A DNA stretch of 64,000 nucleotides from WVXP01 sp964348095 (GTDB taxonomy: Bacteria; Desulfobacterota; BSN033; WVXP01). The position numbers and the translations under genes are program-made. Positions 17,592 to 26,601 of the stretch are shown here, piece after piece. Below the pieces are notes generated by a model. The model was given only the letters and a program-made list of their open reading frames with translations, did no database searches and was not told where the DNA came from. Position 1 is the stretch's first letter, and each line of letters starts with the position of its first letter. The DNA lies in assembly GCA_964348095.1 (NCBI GenBank), contig CAYGBK010000129.1, positions 26,665 to 90,664 of the forward strand, given 5' to 3'.

Positions 17592-18804
17592 TTGAATGCC
17601 ATTTTCTAGTCAACCCATCCTCGACGGTTCCAGGAGGCCGACCGTACCGGTCCATTCGGAAGTATTGCAGTAAGCCGTGGAAGTCGGGGTGATCGACCGG
17701 GTCACTAGCGAATCCAAAAAGGTGTGTGCCACAGATACAGTCGGTTGAGCCAAACCCCGGGATCCGCCAATCCCCAAGGCTTTTCATTGCCCTTGCTATG
17801 TCGCACTCGAGACGAACGGAAGAGCGAACGGGAAGGGCGTAACGAAACTCTGCAGCGGCTCGAAGGGCATCGATATGCCAATAGAGATGTTTTCTCAGGC
17901 GCCGATGTCTCTCAATCCGCCTTTTTAGGCCTCCCATGGCAGACCCGACGTAGACATAAAAACCCCGGGGGAAAAGAAGCTCCCCCAATTTGCCAACCGA
18001 CACACGCCTGTTTCTTTTGAGGAAGAGAACGAGAAGATAGCTGCCTCTATCTTTGGATTCTCGTTCAATGTAATCCCACGGAATGTTGAGTAATTTCGGC
18101 TCGCCGACCAAGTTGAGATCTGGTCCCCATCGCACCGAAAGGGCAATGATCCGAATCTGGTGACGAACCGCGAGAAGGGTCTCTGCGAAACGCAGATCCG
18201 TGTGGTAGTCTGGCATAAAGGTGTGGGCGTGGGGCCAGTGAACCACAAAAAGAACAGCCCCGTGAGTATCCCCCCCGGCTCGTGCGGCCAATTCTCTTAG
18301 GTGGCGGGCCCCTCTCTCTGTGACTGCGTCCGGAAACATGGCGACGTGACGTCCGAAAAGGGTGCACGATTTCACCTCGAGGAGAATCCTTTTCTTCCCC
18401 TGTTCGAGGAGAAAATCGAAGCGGTTTCGCCCCACCTTGACCTCCGAGGCGCTCACTGTGGCTCCCTCCAAGCCCGGGACCATTCTGTGTGTTAGAAGAT
18501 AGTGAGCCACAGAATTGGTCAGATGGGTGTGGAGCATGATGAGCTGACCATTCCTTTCGACCCCGACCACGGTGTACCGAGTTTTTCTCTGCTGAAGTCC
18601 GTTCTCCCGAACAAGATGGAGACGGCAGCCCGGTAATAATAACTCTCGAAGTCTTCCCGGGTTTGGGAGAAAGGCATGGATCGTGCGGCCCCCACTCCGA
18701 CATCGAACCAAGAATCGATTCGGGCGGGTGAGAAAATATCCGGCGATTGGCCTTTCAAAAAGCCTGAACACATCCTGGTCTGATCGGGTTTCCTTCTCTA
18801 ACAA
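17584..18804 (-). CDS. sfsA: SfsA nuclease fused to a GIY-YIG-like DUF123 domain
   Basis: 406 residues. Residues 1 to about 235 are SfsA: RPNRFLVRC, AFLPNPGRLRELLLPG, GRNRFDFLLE, LLEVKSCTLF and the PDAVTERGARHLREL motif. SfsA proteins are described as DNA/RNA nucleases; the E. coli name refers to sugar-fermentation stimulation. Residues about 252-375 form a DUF123 (GIY-YIG-like) domain: GSYLLVLFL, FPRGFYVYVGSAMGGLKRRI and IPGFGSTDCICGTHLFGF. The two are usually separate proteins. The start is TTG at 18804, with AAGGGAG 6 bases upstream. The gene is translationally coupled to the GH13 gene downstream. Confidence 0.85.
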   Translation of the reverse strand: MLEKETRSDQDVFRLFERPIAGYFLTRPNRFLVRCRSGGRTIHAFLPNPGRLRELLLPGCRLHLVRENGLQQRKTRYTVVGVERNGQLIMLHTHLTNSVAHYLLTHRMVPGLEGATVSASEVKVGRNRFDFLLEQGKKRILLEVKSCTLFGRHVAMFPDAVTERGARHLRELAARAGGDTHGAVLFVVHWPHAHTFMPDYHTDLRFAETLLAVRHQIRIIALSVRWGPDLNLVGEPKLLNIPWDYIERESKDRGSYLLVLFLKRNRRVSVGKLGELLFPRGFYVYVGSAMGGLKRRIERHRRLRKHLYWHIDALRAAAEFRYALPVRSSVRLECDIARAMKSLGDWRIPGFGSTDCICGTHLFGFASDPVDHPDFHGLLQYFRMDRYGRPPGTVEDGLTRKWHSNE

Positions 18805-18960
18805 GATACACTCCCTTCGCAGCTCCTACCATGGCCTGCATGGCTCAGAATCTGCCATAGGTCAAGATGCCCTGGTCATCGAGGTGCAGGTTTTCGCCCA
18901 GCCGCCACCCCGTCGAGCCGTCTCATCTGTTTTCAAAAACCGGAGTAGCCTGTGTTCTGG

Positions 18961-19962
18961 CTACCTCATCGCCGGGACATCTCCGAGGCTGAACTCGAGC
19001 CCTATTCCTCTGGCGGTAGCGTTATGATAGGCCAGTCGGGCCGTGACCAGATCTTCTAATGCGAATCCCACGGATTCAAAGAGCGTGATCTCGTCGTTTC
19101 TCGTCCGGCCCGGCTTTTTTCTTAAAACGATTTCGCCTAAATCGGCATGAATACTCTGCTTGGAAAGCTGCCCTCTCTTTATCGGGATGAGCAGATCCCC
19201 AGCCTCGGCCATGCATCCCTCATAGGTGTCCACGACGATGCGCGCACTTTTGACGGTGACTTCATCCACTTCCCGCATTTCTGGCGTATAGGCTCCAACG
19301 GCATTGATGTGGGTGCCAGGTCTGAGATCCTTGCCGTTGAAAACAGGTTTAGACGAGGTTGTCACTGTGACCAGAATGTCTGATTCCGTAACAACCTCCC
19401 GGGGAGAGTTCGTGATATCGACAGGGATGTTCAAAATCTTCGAGGTCTCGCGAGAGAACCTCAGGGCACTCTCTTTAACCTTGTCATAGGCGAGTATTCT
19501 CTCGACAGGTCTGACCGCGCAAATCGCCTCGGCTTGAAAGGGCGCCTGAGCTCCCGTCCCAATAATTCCCAAAACCGTTGATTCCTCCCGTGCAAGGTGT
19601 TTCGTCGCCACCGCTGAGGCTGCGCCTGTTCTAACAGCAGTTAAAAAGATCCCATCCATGATTGCGAGGAGTTGGCCCGTTTGGGGATCATTGAGAACGT
19701 AAATCGACTGGAGGGTAGAAATCCCCAGTTTGGGGTTTTCCGGGAAAACCGAAATCACTTTGGTCCCAAAAGAGTCCTCCTTTTCGAGGTAGGCAGGCAT
19801 GTACAGAAAGATTCCATCTGCCTTGTCAATTCTTACCGACATTCGGACGGGAACAAGACATTGCCCTTTTCCATACTCGCTAAACCCATTCTCGACAGCA
19901 CGGATAATGTCAGACATCATGAGCACCTGTCTCATTTCTTCATGTGATAGTAATATTGCCAT
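18961..19962 (-). CDS. Ornithine cyclodeaminase / mu-crystallin family dehydrogenase
   Basis: 333 residues with the family's NAD-binding core (VLGIIGTGAQAPFQAEAI, then a Rossmann-like stretch) and N-terminal substrate region (MSVRIDKADGIFLYMPAYLE). The family covers ornithine cyclodeaminase, L-alanine dehydrogenase and ketimine reductases, so the substrate cannot be named. The start at 19962 has GGGAG 9 bases upstream. The FAD oxidoreductase gene lies immediately upstream on the same strand (48 bases apart), hinting at shared amine or amino-acid metabolism in which one enzyme makes an imine or keto acid and the other reduces one. Confidence 0.88.
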   Translation of the reverse strand: MAILLSHEEMRQVLMMSDIIRAVENGFSEYGKGQCLVPVRMSVRIDKADGIFLYMPAYLEKEDSFGTKVISVFPENPKLGISTLQSIYVLNDPQTGQLLAIMDGIFLTAVRTGAASAVATKHLAREESTVLGIIGTGAQAPFQAEAICAVRPVERILAYDKVKESALRFSRETSKILNIPVDITNSPREVVTESDILVTVTTSSKPVFNGKDLRPGTHINAVGAYTPEMREVDEVTVKSARIVVDTYEGCMAEAGDLLIPIKRGQLSKQSIHADLGEIVLRKKPGRTRNDEITLFESVGFALEDLVTARLAYHNATARGIGLEFSLGDVPAMR

Positions 19963-20010
19963 CTCATCATTCTCCCGAGGGATCGCCTGTTGTTATGAAA
20001 AGGGATCTCT

Positions 20011-21183
20011 CTAGACCACCTCTTGTTCTATCACCAAATTCCCCGTCAATACCCTCTCGTAGCTCAGCGGATTCAGATCGACCGTTTCGTAACGACCGAG
20101 GCGAATCAGTTCGGACATGCCTTTCCCGATGGCGGGGGCCTGTTGAAAACCATGGCCACTGAAACCGATGGCCATATAAAACCCCTCCAGATCTGGATGC
20201 GCTCCGATGAGAGCGTTGTTGTCGAGCCGGTTTATGGCATAGAGGCCAGCCCACCCCCGGATCAATTTTAGCCGGTCGAAAACTGGAACCCGGTTGGCCA
20301 AAATGGGCCACATGTCGTTGTTGAAAAAGGCCTTGTCTACCGTGAAGTTGAAGCCAGGAGGTTCATCCACAATTGACTTGCCAGTCATGATGATGCGGCC
20401 GGTTTCATGCCGAAAATAGAGACCTGTCACATCGATAACCAGCGGGAGATCGTAATCGAAAATCACACCGGGTTGAAATACATAAGCCATTCTCCGAACC
20501 GGGTCAATTGGGAGTTCTACCCCAGCCATGAGGCCTACTTCGGCAGCCCAGGGGCCAGCCGAATCGACAACGATAGCCCCGGTGTAGGTATCTCCCTTCC
20601 GTGTCACGATACCAGTGACCCGGTCTCCATCTCTGTTGATTCTGGTTACCTCATCGGTTATGTAGGTCACACCGAGGCTTCTAGCCTTTCTGCCATATCC
20701 TTGTAGCGTTCCGTAGGGATCGAGATATCCATCGCCAGGGCTAAAGGAGGAACCCACGAGATCGTTGATCTTGAGGTGTGGAACGATCTTCAGAGATTCC
20801 TCAGGTGTCAGAAGCGCCACGTCCACCCCAAGTTTCGTTTGGAATTCATGGTGACTGTTCATAAGGGGCCAGTTTTTTTCGTTGGCTAGGAAAAGATACC
20901 CCCGTTGTTGAAACTCGACGTGTGCTTTTTCTCCATCCACCGCCATGGTCTGGTCAAACTCCTTGTAAAACTGAACCCCGTACTGGGAGATGCGAACATT
21001 TACTTCAGTGCTGAACTGCCGGCGAATTCCGCCCGCACTTAGGGTTGTGGAGGAGAATTCATAGGTTGGGTCTCTCTCGAAGACAGCAATGGTGCCGTCG
21101 AAATGGTCGTTTGCGAGGTTGTAAGCAATGCTAGAACCGATAATTCCCCCGCCGACAATCAGAACATCATAGGGTGAAGGCAT
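20011..21183 (-). CDS. FAD-dependent oxidoreductase (DadA / sarcosine oxidase-like)
   Basis: About 390 residues. The N-terminal dinucleotide-binding motif YDVLIVGGGIIGSSIAYNLA is followed by the family's SAGGIRRQFS loop, and the C-terminal FAD contact is RGWAGLYAINRLDNNALIGA. The fold is that of D-amino-acid dehydrogenases, glycine/sarcosine oxidases and heterotetrameric sarcosine oxidase beta subunits; the substrate is open. The ATG at 21183 (AGAGGTG close upstream) is preferred over a GTG at 21207. It is the first gene of a pair with the ornithine cyclodeaminase-like gene. A possible promoter lies at 21262-21292. Confidence 0.87.
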   Translation of the reverse strand: MPSPYDVLIVGGGIIGSSIAYNLANDHFDGTIAVFERDPTYEFSSTTLSAGGIRRQFSTEVNVRISQYGVQFYKEFDQTMAVDGEKAHVEFQQRGYLFLANEKNWPLMNSHHEFQTKLGVDVALLTPEESLKIVPHLKINDLVGSSFSPGDGYLDPYGTLQGYGRKARSLGVTYITDEVTRINRDGDRVTGIVTRKGDTYTGAIVVDSAGPWAAEVGLMAGVELPIDPVRRMAYVFQPGVIFDYDLPLVIDVTGLYFRHETGRIIMTGKSIVDEPPGFNFTVDKAFFNNDMWPILANRVPVFDRLKLIRGWAGLYAINRLDNNALIGAHPDLEGFYMAIGFSGHGFQQAPAIGKGMSELIRLGRYETVDLNPLSYERVLTGNLVIEQEVV

Positions 21184-21261
21184 TGACCACCTCTTCCAGG
21201 GGTTCACGGGTCGTTAGACCTGGACGTGATGATTAAGAAAGGTAATCTGAAGTATGTATTT

Positions 21262-21292
21262 ACTATATGTCGGTGAGGAGTGACCATGTCAA
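21262..21292 (-). promoter_or_regulatory. Possible promoter for the FAD oxidoreductase gene
   Basis: On the minus strand, a perfect -35 box TTGACA (21287-21292) is followed after 19 bases by TATAGT (21262-21267); an alternative -10, CATATA, gives a 17-base spacer. The predicted leader to the ATG at 21183 is about 70 bases. Confidence 0.4.
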
Positions 21293-21630
21293 GGATAAAA
21301 TAAGAGGCGTTTCTTGGCTTTTAGGACATAGAAATTTCTAACCAGCTCATGCCGCCACACAGTTTTGAACCTTCCCGTAAGGCCATCATTTCTCTCCCCT
21401 TCTCTTCTCTCCGGTTGACCCTCTTCCCGCCCCTGACCGCGCAGGCGGGAAACGGATTGTTGCACAAATTCCTTAAACCAATCGTGTCGAAGTTATTTCC
21501 AGAGTATTCCATCAGAAAGCAGGAAAGGAAACTCTGGGCGCGAATCAAGATTTTTTCGTCAGAAATATCCAAGCACGGAGACCGTCTCCAGAACCTCTCA
21601 CAGAGCAGGCGGAGCCTCAGAGAGAACTTC

Positions 21631-21659
21631 CTCTGGATTGGTGAGGTGCCAATCCAGAG
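21631..21659. other. Perfect 11-bp inverted repeat (hairpin)
   Basis: The arms CTCTGGATTGG (21631-21641) and CCAATCCAGAG (21649-21659) are perfectly complementary around a 7-base loop. No T-run follows on either strand, so it is not a standard intrinsic terminator. It could be a protein-binding site or the remnant of a mobile element. Confidence 0.6.
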
Positions 21660-21839
21660 TAAACCGCTTGGCCTAATTTTTCCTCTCAAAAAACTAGGAC
21701 AAAAGCCTGATCCATTGATCTTCATGCTCCGCGAACTCTGAGAGCTCAAGCGATCTCTCGCAGATTTCTGTGGGGGAGAGCGGGCGAGAGAAACTGGTGC
21801 TTTAGTGGAAGTCCGCTTTCATTAGACAGAAGTCGGGAA

Positions 21840-21934
21840 AGGGGGGATTTCGAAACGGCCCGGACAGTAGCGACTCTATTGTTATGCGAATGTCCCTCTG
21901 GGGCAAGAGCGTCTGCCAGACAGGGGAACTCCTG
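21840..21934 (-). repeat. Intergenic repeat B, copy 2 (inverted relative to copy 1)
   Basis: The reverse complement of the core 21841-21911 matches 9492-9562 with a few substitutions and a 2-base indel. Both copies contain GAGGGACATT, AATAGAGTCG and CCGGGCCGTTTCGAAATCCC. Confidence 0.75.
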
Positions 21935-22152
21935 TATGACATCTAGCCGTTTCCCAGATTGACAGAATGGCGGAAATAGGCTCACCGCAGAAGCCGAATG
22001 CGGAGGAGGCAGAACCTTTGTGCGATGATCGATCCTCTGAAAAACTGAATCAGGTGCTCCAGAGGAATCGTCCCTTACCATGTCAAGATGATGTTATAAT
22101 GGGTATGGTAAGGAGACCGTGAATAGATTTTCTAATTTGACGGGGAAGGACA

Positions 22153-22632
22153 ATGATCCGGCTTGGCGTGATCTCTGACACCCACTTGAATTCTCCCGAC
22201 ACCAGTCTTGAACGAATCGTGCGAGAATGTTTTTTCGACGTCGATATGATTCTTCATTTGGGTGACTATGTGAGTTACAGCGTCGCTGCTTATCTCATGG
22301 GCCATAAGAAAGTCATCGGTGTGGTTGGCAACATGGATGCACGAGAGGTACGCGACGCTTTTCCGATCAAAGATGTGGTAGAGATCGATAAGTTCAGAAT
22401 CGGAATGATTCACGGGTGGGGGCCGCCTTTCGGATTGGAAAGGAAAATTCGGAGGGAATTCGATGACGTTCATGTCATCCTTTACGGCCATACCCACAGG
22501 GCCGTGAACCACCGAAAAGAGGGTATTCTATTCTTTAACCCGGGATCGGCAAGTCGGTCATATTTTGGAGATCCTACGGTTGGTATCCTCTCAATCACAA
22601 ACGTTATTCGGGGCGAGATTGTTTCTCTCTGA
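22153..22632 (+). CDS. YfcE-family metallophosphodiesterase
   Basis: 159 residues with all calcineurin-like metal motifs in order: ISDTH (near residue 8), LHLGDYV (near 38), VGNMDA (near 59), HGWGPP (near 80) and GHTHRAV (near 115). Short proteins of this layout (YfcE, MJ0936) are metal-dependent phosphodiesterases, active on model substrates, with unsettled cellular roles. The start at 22153 has GGAAGGA about 3 bases upstream. It stands alone between long intergenic regions. Confidence 0.9.
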   Translation: MIRLGVISDTHLNSPDTSLERIVRECFFDVDMILHLGDYVSYSVAAYLMGHKKVIGVVGNMDAREVRDAFPIKDVVEIDKFRIGMIHGWGPPFGLERKIRREFDDVHVILYGHTHRAVNHRKEGILFFNPGSASRSYFGDPTVGILSITNVIRGEIVSL

Positions 22633-22848
22633 TGGGCGAGGAAGGGATGAACGTCACCAGGTACTGGGATCATCTGGGCCATCTCTCCGAATCTCGAAAA
22701 AAATGTGATTCCCTGGGGTTATCGCCGACATCAAGAAAGGATGACAGACATTTGAACAGTTGGACAAGATACATGTGAGGTCCGATATCATTTATGAAGT
22801 TAATCTACTTAAGTAGTTAAAATGAATTATGAATCCATTTCTTGGGGA

Positions 22849-23268
22849 TCAGACTATCGAGTCGATAAAATCATGCCAGCTCTTTCGATCTTTCTCCATT
22901 ATCTCGGTGAAGAAGATTCCGGCTGAAAAGGGTCTTGCGGATAACCAGCGGGATTCCTCGTTGTGCCAGACTACCCTTCCTATGGCGTTGACGTGCTCAT
23001 TTCTCGTTGGAAGTTTGATCTGGAGTGAAAGAATCATATGGGGCTCCATAGCCTTTGCGAAAACGTTTAGGCCATCCACTATGAGCATATGAGTCTGCAG
23101 ACAGATTCCCTGCCTCGAAATATCTCTGGTTTCTCCGTGTATCAGGCGAGAAATATCTCGGCCGTCGGAGTCTATCAACCGAAAAAAGACTGGCACGGTT
23201 CCCTTGACTCGAAAAAACCGCCGCCGCTCGACGTCTCTATACCCCCGGCTGGTTGTCGCTGAATCCAT
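22849..23268 (-). CDS. PilZ domain protein (putative c-di-GMP receptor)
   Basis: 139 residues forming a single PilZ domain. The two c-di-GMP-binding motifs are present: an Arg-rich RRRFFRVKG near the N-terminus (RxxxR) and TRDISRQGICLQT (D-x-S-x2-G) about 35 residues later. C-terminal strands (IGRVVWHNE, SAGIFFTEI) fit the fold. Such proteins switch partners in response to cyclic di-GMP, often in motility or exopolysaccharide control. The ATG at 23268 has a GGAGG 6-7 bases upstream. The kinase-TPR gene ends 54 bases upstream on the same strand, so cotranscription is likely. Confidence 0.88.
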   Translation of the reverse strand: MDSATTSRGYRDVERRRFFRVKGTVPVFFRLIDSDGRDISRLIHGETRDISRQGICLQTHMLIVDGLNVFAKAMEPHMILSLQIKLPTRNEHVNAIGRVVWHNEESRWLSARPFSAGIFFTEIMEKDRKSWHDFIDSIV

Positions 23269-23321
23269 TCTTTTCCTCCGAGAGGAGAAACCCTGTGGTT
23301 GTTCGTTTAGGTCCTCGAGGG

Positions 23322-25142
23322 TCAGGACTTACCTAGTTTTTTCATGAGATCGAGTACCTGTCTGTTCTTGGGATCGAACTTCAGGATCTTCCTGAAGACC
23401 CTCAGGGCTTTCTTCTTTTCCCCCATCTTGAAATAGCTGAGTCCGAGATTAAAGTATGCATCTTTCATATAGGGAGGTTTTAATTCGATAACGCTCTCGA
23501 ATTCTTCCGCAGCGAGAAGATATGCTTTCTTTCTGTAATAGAGATAACCAAGGTTGAAATGGGCATCCGGGAAATCAGGTTTCCTTTCAATTGCTTTCTG
23601 GTAGCTCAGGATGGCTTTCCGGTGTTTTTTCATGCCGGTCAGAAGCCGTGCCATCTCGAAATGGGCCTCGAAGTTCTCAGGGTCCATTTCAGAGGCTCTC
23701 CTGAAGTCCTCCAGTGCAGAATCTGGCGAGTGGTCTATCTTCTCCTTTCCCCTGGACAGGAAGGCTTTGGCAAAAGCCGGCTCGTATTGCTTGACAAACC
23801 GAGGATCGTCCGAGCGGACCTCGTCAAACATCGCGATGGCTCCCTCCAAGTCCCCCTGTGCGAGAAGAAGGGATGCCTCTTTGATCTTTGCCTCAAGCAG
23901 TGAATTCCTCTCATTGATCCCCATGAGGACGGGCGGATCCCCTGTGGATTTTGTCATCCTTCCGTGGAATCCCAACAGTATCGGGGAGAGATTGATCATC
24001 CCGTAGACGGCGAGGGAGAGTATTCCGACTCCGCCGGCCCGGATAAGGTTTTTCTTCATCCTGGGGAAGAATTGTCCAAGACTATCTTTGGTTGAGGACC
24101 CTAAACCTGGCGATGTCTTGATCTCTTCCCTTATTCGCTGTTTCTCATGGTGCCTAACCAGGGTTGACTCTTTCTGGATCTCCTCTTCTTCTTCTCGGAT
24201 TTCTTGCTCGAAGTTTTCCTGAATGTAACTCCTCAAATCAGTTGGCCCGAGATACGCCTGCTGACGGTCAAGATAGCCTGTGATGTCATCATGCAATTCC
24301 TCTCCTGTCTGGTACCGTTTGTCAGGGTCTCGCTCGAGGGTTTTAGAGAGTATGGTGTCAACCCTGTCGGGAATCGAAGGGACCTGTTGAGAGGGACGAT
24401 CGATTTCGCACGCCTTGACTTTTTCGATAATCTCGAACTCTGATGCCCCTTGGAACACCCTCTGGCCAGTGAGTAGCTCATACATGACGATACCCAATGA
24501 GAACAAATCCGAACGCTGATCGATAGGCGTTCCCAATACCTGTTCCGGTGACATATAAGGGATCTTTCCCTTGAATACTCCGGATTTTGTCTCGGAACTT
24601 TGAAAGGTGGCCTTGGCGATACCGAAGTCGACGAGCTTTACCTCTCCCTCATAGGAGACGAGTATATTCTGAGGACTGATGTCCCGATGGATTATGTTCA
24701 GCGTTTCGTTGCCTGTTCCTTTCTTCCGATGCGCGTAATCGAGGCCCATACTAGCCCGACCAATGATGTAAAGAGCGAGATTCACCGGAACAATCTGTCC
24801 TTCGATCTTGGCCTGCATCGCCTTGAGGCTTTTTCCCCATACATACTCCATCGCAAGGTAGTATGTCTCTTCAAATTTCCCAAAATCAAAGATCTGGACG
24901 ATGTTTTCATGGGTCAGCTGTGCGGCGATCTTGGCCTCGTCTATGAACATGGAAACAAAATCCCCGTCGCTGGATAGATGTGGCAGAATTCTCTTGATGG
25001 CGAGGATTTTCTCGAATCCTTCCACCCCCACTCGTCGTCTGGCTCGGAAAAGCTCAGCCATTCCACCCAACGCTATTCTTCTGGTCAGGTAGTATTCTCC
25101 GTACACATGGACGGCTTGATCGTCTTGGCTTTTCTGGGCCAT
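23322..25142 (-). CDS. Serine/threonine protein kinase with C-terminal TPR repeats
   Basis: About 606 residues. The N-terminal Hanks-type kinase (about 10-280) has the ATP Lys in LAIKRILPH, the catalytic loop HRDISPQNIL, the metal loop VDFGIAKA and the Pro-rich activation segment IPYMSPEQVLG. One membrane helix follows a charged linker (about 385-405), and the C-terminal part carries about four to five TPR units (for example DAHFNLGYLYYRKKAYLLAA), which would face the periplasm. The ATG at 25142 (AAGGA 8 bases upstream) is preferred over a GTG at 25160. It probably shares a transcript with the PilZ gene downstream. Confidence 0.9.
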   Translation of the reverse strand: MAQKSQDDQAVHVYGEYYLTRRIALGGMAELFRARRRVGVEGFEKILAIKRILPHLSSDGDFVSMFIDEAKIAAQLTHENIVQIFDFGKFEETYYLAMEYVWGKSLKAMQAKIEGQIVPVNLALYIIGRASMGLDYAHRKKGTGNETLNIIHRDISPQNILVSYEGEVKLVDFGIAKATFQSSETKSGVFKGKIPYMSPEQVLGTPIDQRSDLFSLGIVMYELLTGQRVFQGASEFEIIEKVKACEIDRPSQQVPSIPDRVDTILSKTLERDPDKRYQTGEELHDDITGYLDRQQAYLGPTDLRSYIQENFEQEIREEEEEIQKESTLVRHHEKQRIREEIKTSPGLGSSTKDSLGQFFPRMKKNLIRAGGVGILSLAVYGMINLSPILLGFHGRMTKSTGDPPVLMGINERNSLLEAKIKEASLLLAQGDLEGAIAMFDEVRSDDPRFVKQYEPAFAKAFLSRGKEKIDHSPDSALEDFRRASEMDPENFEAHFEMARLLTGMKKHRKAILSYQKAIERKPDFPDAHFNLGYLYYRKKAYLLAAEEFESVIELKPPYMKDAYFNLGLSYFKMGEKKKALRVFRKILKFDPKNRQVLDLMKKLGKS

Positions 25143-25324
25143 CAATCGAATCCTTCTCACTGGAAACTGGTTCCCATATCCACATTAGACGGGATTTGGA
25201 GTAACCAAAGGCCGAGATAATGATGGGCTAGCCAGAATTGTCACGCGACCGCGAGACCCATGTCTCATAAAATGAGAGGGATCTAAATGCGATCGAGACT
25301 GAAAGTCCTGTTTGTGCGTGTTGT

Positions 25325-26044
25325 TTACTTGGGCCCCACGGGCTCCAGATCTATAGCCTTCTGTGCCTTCCGTTTCACTTTCCGGAGCTTTTTCGGTGGT
25401 CTCTTCTCCTGTAACACCTGCTCCATGTCGGATATTAAAGCCGGGATAATCTCCTCGAGAGAATTGCCAATCTGCTCGACCATGGCGCGTCGCCTGGATT
25501 TGCCTATCGACTTGACCTTGACACGGGTTCGAGAGTGATAGTCTTTGGTGAACAGGATCTTCCGCGGCTTCTGTTGATGAAGCTTCGCTGAAAAAGCGAC
25601 ATCTCCATATATCAAACGACCCAGGAGACCCACTCTCTCCGTCCGTCCATGAAAGGATCTCAGTTTCAATTCGAGAACCAGCCCACTTCGCAGGTCTTTC
25701 CTGACCACCTTCCGAAACAAAAAGGATACAGCCAATTCCCGCATCAGGAGCCGTTCGAGCATTTGGGGAACCGGCTCCATCCACAGGGCATCGGTTGTCA
25801 CCAATGTGGGCTTGCCCGTAGGCTCCTCTTCGACCTGCGGACCACGGTCGTCGAGGACGTTGATCTGAAGGAGATCTTTATGCTGCCTCTTTGCCTGATA
25901 CTCCGAATAGGTATAGAGACGGTAGTCGTTCACCATGTTATATGTGCTATCCGCCCTGACCGTCGAGGAAACGGTGAGGCCCATTACCGCGAATGCGATG
26001 AGGAGTGCGCCGACAGGTCGATATCGTTCAGTCATCATTTTCAT
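25325..26044 (-). CDS. Exported hypothetical protein
   Basis: About 239 residues with an N-terminal signal peptide (hydrophobic GALLIAFAVMGLTV, likely cleaved near TVRAD). The mature part has a hydrophobic core (LVLELKLRSFHGRTERVGLL, then LIYGDVAFSAKL), reminiscent of periplasmic transport-auxiliary proteins, and a strongly basic C-terminus (RPPKKLRKVKRKAQKA). I cannot name the family. The start is uncertain: ATG at 26044, 26038 or 26035, or TTG at 26077; none has a clear ribosome binding site. The kinase gene lies 183 bases downstream on the same strand. Confidence 0.55.
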   Translation of the reverse strand: MKMMTERYRPVGALLIAFAVMGLTVSSTVRADSTYNMVNDYRLYTYSEYQAKRQHKDLLQINVLDDRGPQVEEEPTGKPTLVTTDALWMEPVPQMLERLLMRELAVSFLFRKVVRKDLRSGLVLELKLRSFHGRTERVGLLGRLIYGDVAFSAKLHQQKPRKILFTKDYHSRTRVKVKSIGKSRRRAMVEQIGNSLEEIIPALISDMEQVLQEKRPPKKLRKVKRKAQKAIDLEPVGPK

Positions 26045-26179
26045 AATCGGCAAAAATAGATATAAATTAAGCCCCAAGAACCCGGACTGACCTGGTCTCG
26101 TTGGGTTTTTTGAGTCCCCGTGCGGGCGAACGGGTCTACCCAGAGGGAGGTGGAGGTCCTTTGAACGAAAAACGAACGA

Positions 26180-26308
26180 TCAGGTCAATCCCCTAGCTCG
26201 TCTCCTAAGTCTGACCCTGAGTCGTTTCAGGAATTCTTCCACTCGATCCTCTTTTTGTGAAAGCCGTTTATGGGATCGCTTAAGTTGACTCCGCTGTTCT
26301 CGATCCAT
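26180..26308 (-). CDS. Possible 42-aa basic protein
   Basis: A short frame from an ATG at 26308 with AGGGG 8 bases upstream, encoding a highly basic, probably helical peptide: DREQRSQLKRSHKRLSQKED, then EEFLKRLRVRLRRRARG. The ribosome binding site and amphipathic pattern favour a real gene; small size and lack of a family argue for caution. Confidence 0.3.
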   Translation of the reverse strand: MDREQRSQLKRSHKRLSQKEDRVEEFLKRLRVRLRRRARGLT

Positions 26309-26601
26309 TGTGTGTGTCCCCTGGTCTTTGAGTGAGATGTGAAAAGGTCCGTGAATTCTCAGAACGAGGTAGAGTTATGCATCTTTCATACCAACTGGGA
26401 TTGGCCGATTTGCGGGGTCATCGTCTCACCACATAGGGAGAGGCAACCCCGCTCTGGAATTGCAGGAGTTCTTAGAACCACAATCTCTGGACAGAATGTG
26501 ACCCTCATGGGAGGGAGCACCTGTCGCCGCGCGGTAGATCTAGCCTTGGCCCAATAATTGCTGAAGTCTTTTTAGCTTTTTGGTGTAAGGAGACTGCCAC
26601 C

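Larger units (their letters stand above)
21293..22152. other. Intergenic region, about 860 bases, with hairpin and repeat copy
   Basis: Open frames on both strands around 21321-21749 have no recognisable features. The region contains the perfect hairpin at 21631-21659 and repeat B copy 2 (about 21840-21934). A TATAAT (22095-22100) lies 53 bases before the phosphodiesterase start, but no matching -35 box is seen. Confidence 0.5.

Noticed and set aside
18065..18703. 212-residue frame in the SfsA gene
   Set aside because: Shadow frame rich in Arg, Ser and Gly; the SfsA frame carries all family motifs.
14088..18804. GH13 and SfsA as a maltose-control pair, based on the SfsA name
   Set aside because: SfsA's sugar link in E. 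coli is historical; a nuclease role fits the domains better. Adjacency alone is weak evidence.
21321..21749. Opposing frames of 130 and 142 residues
   Set aside because: No recognisable motif on either strand, and they lie over the hairpin and near repeat B.
26339..26557. 72-residue plus-strand frame
   Set aside because: No family or convincing ribosome binding site.
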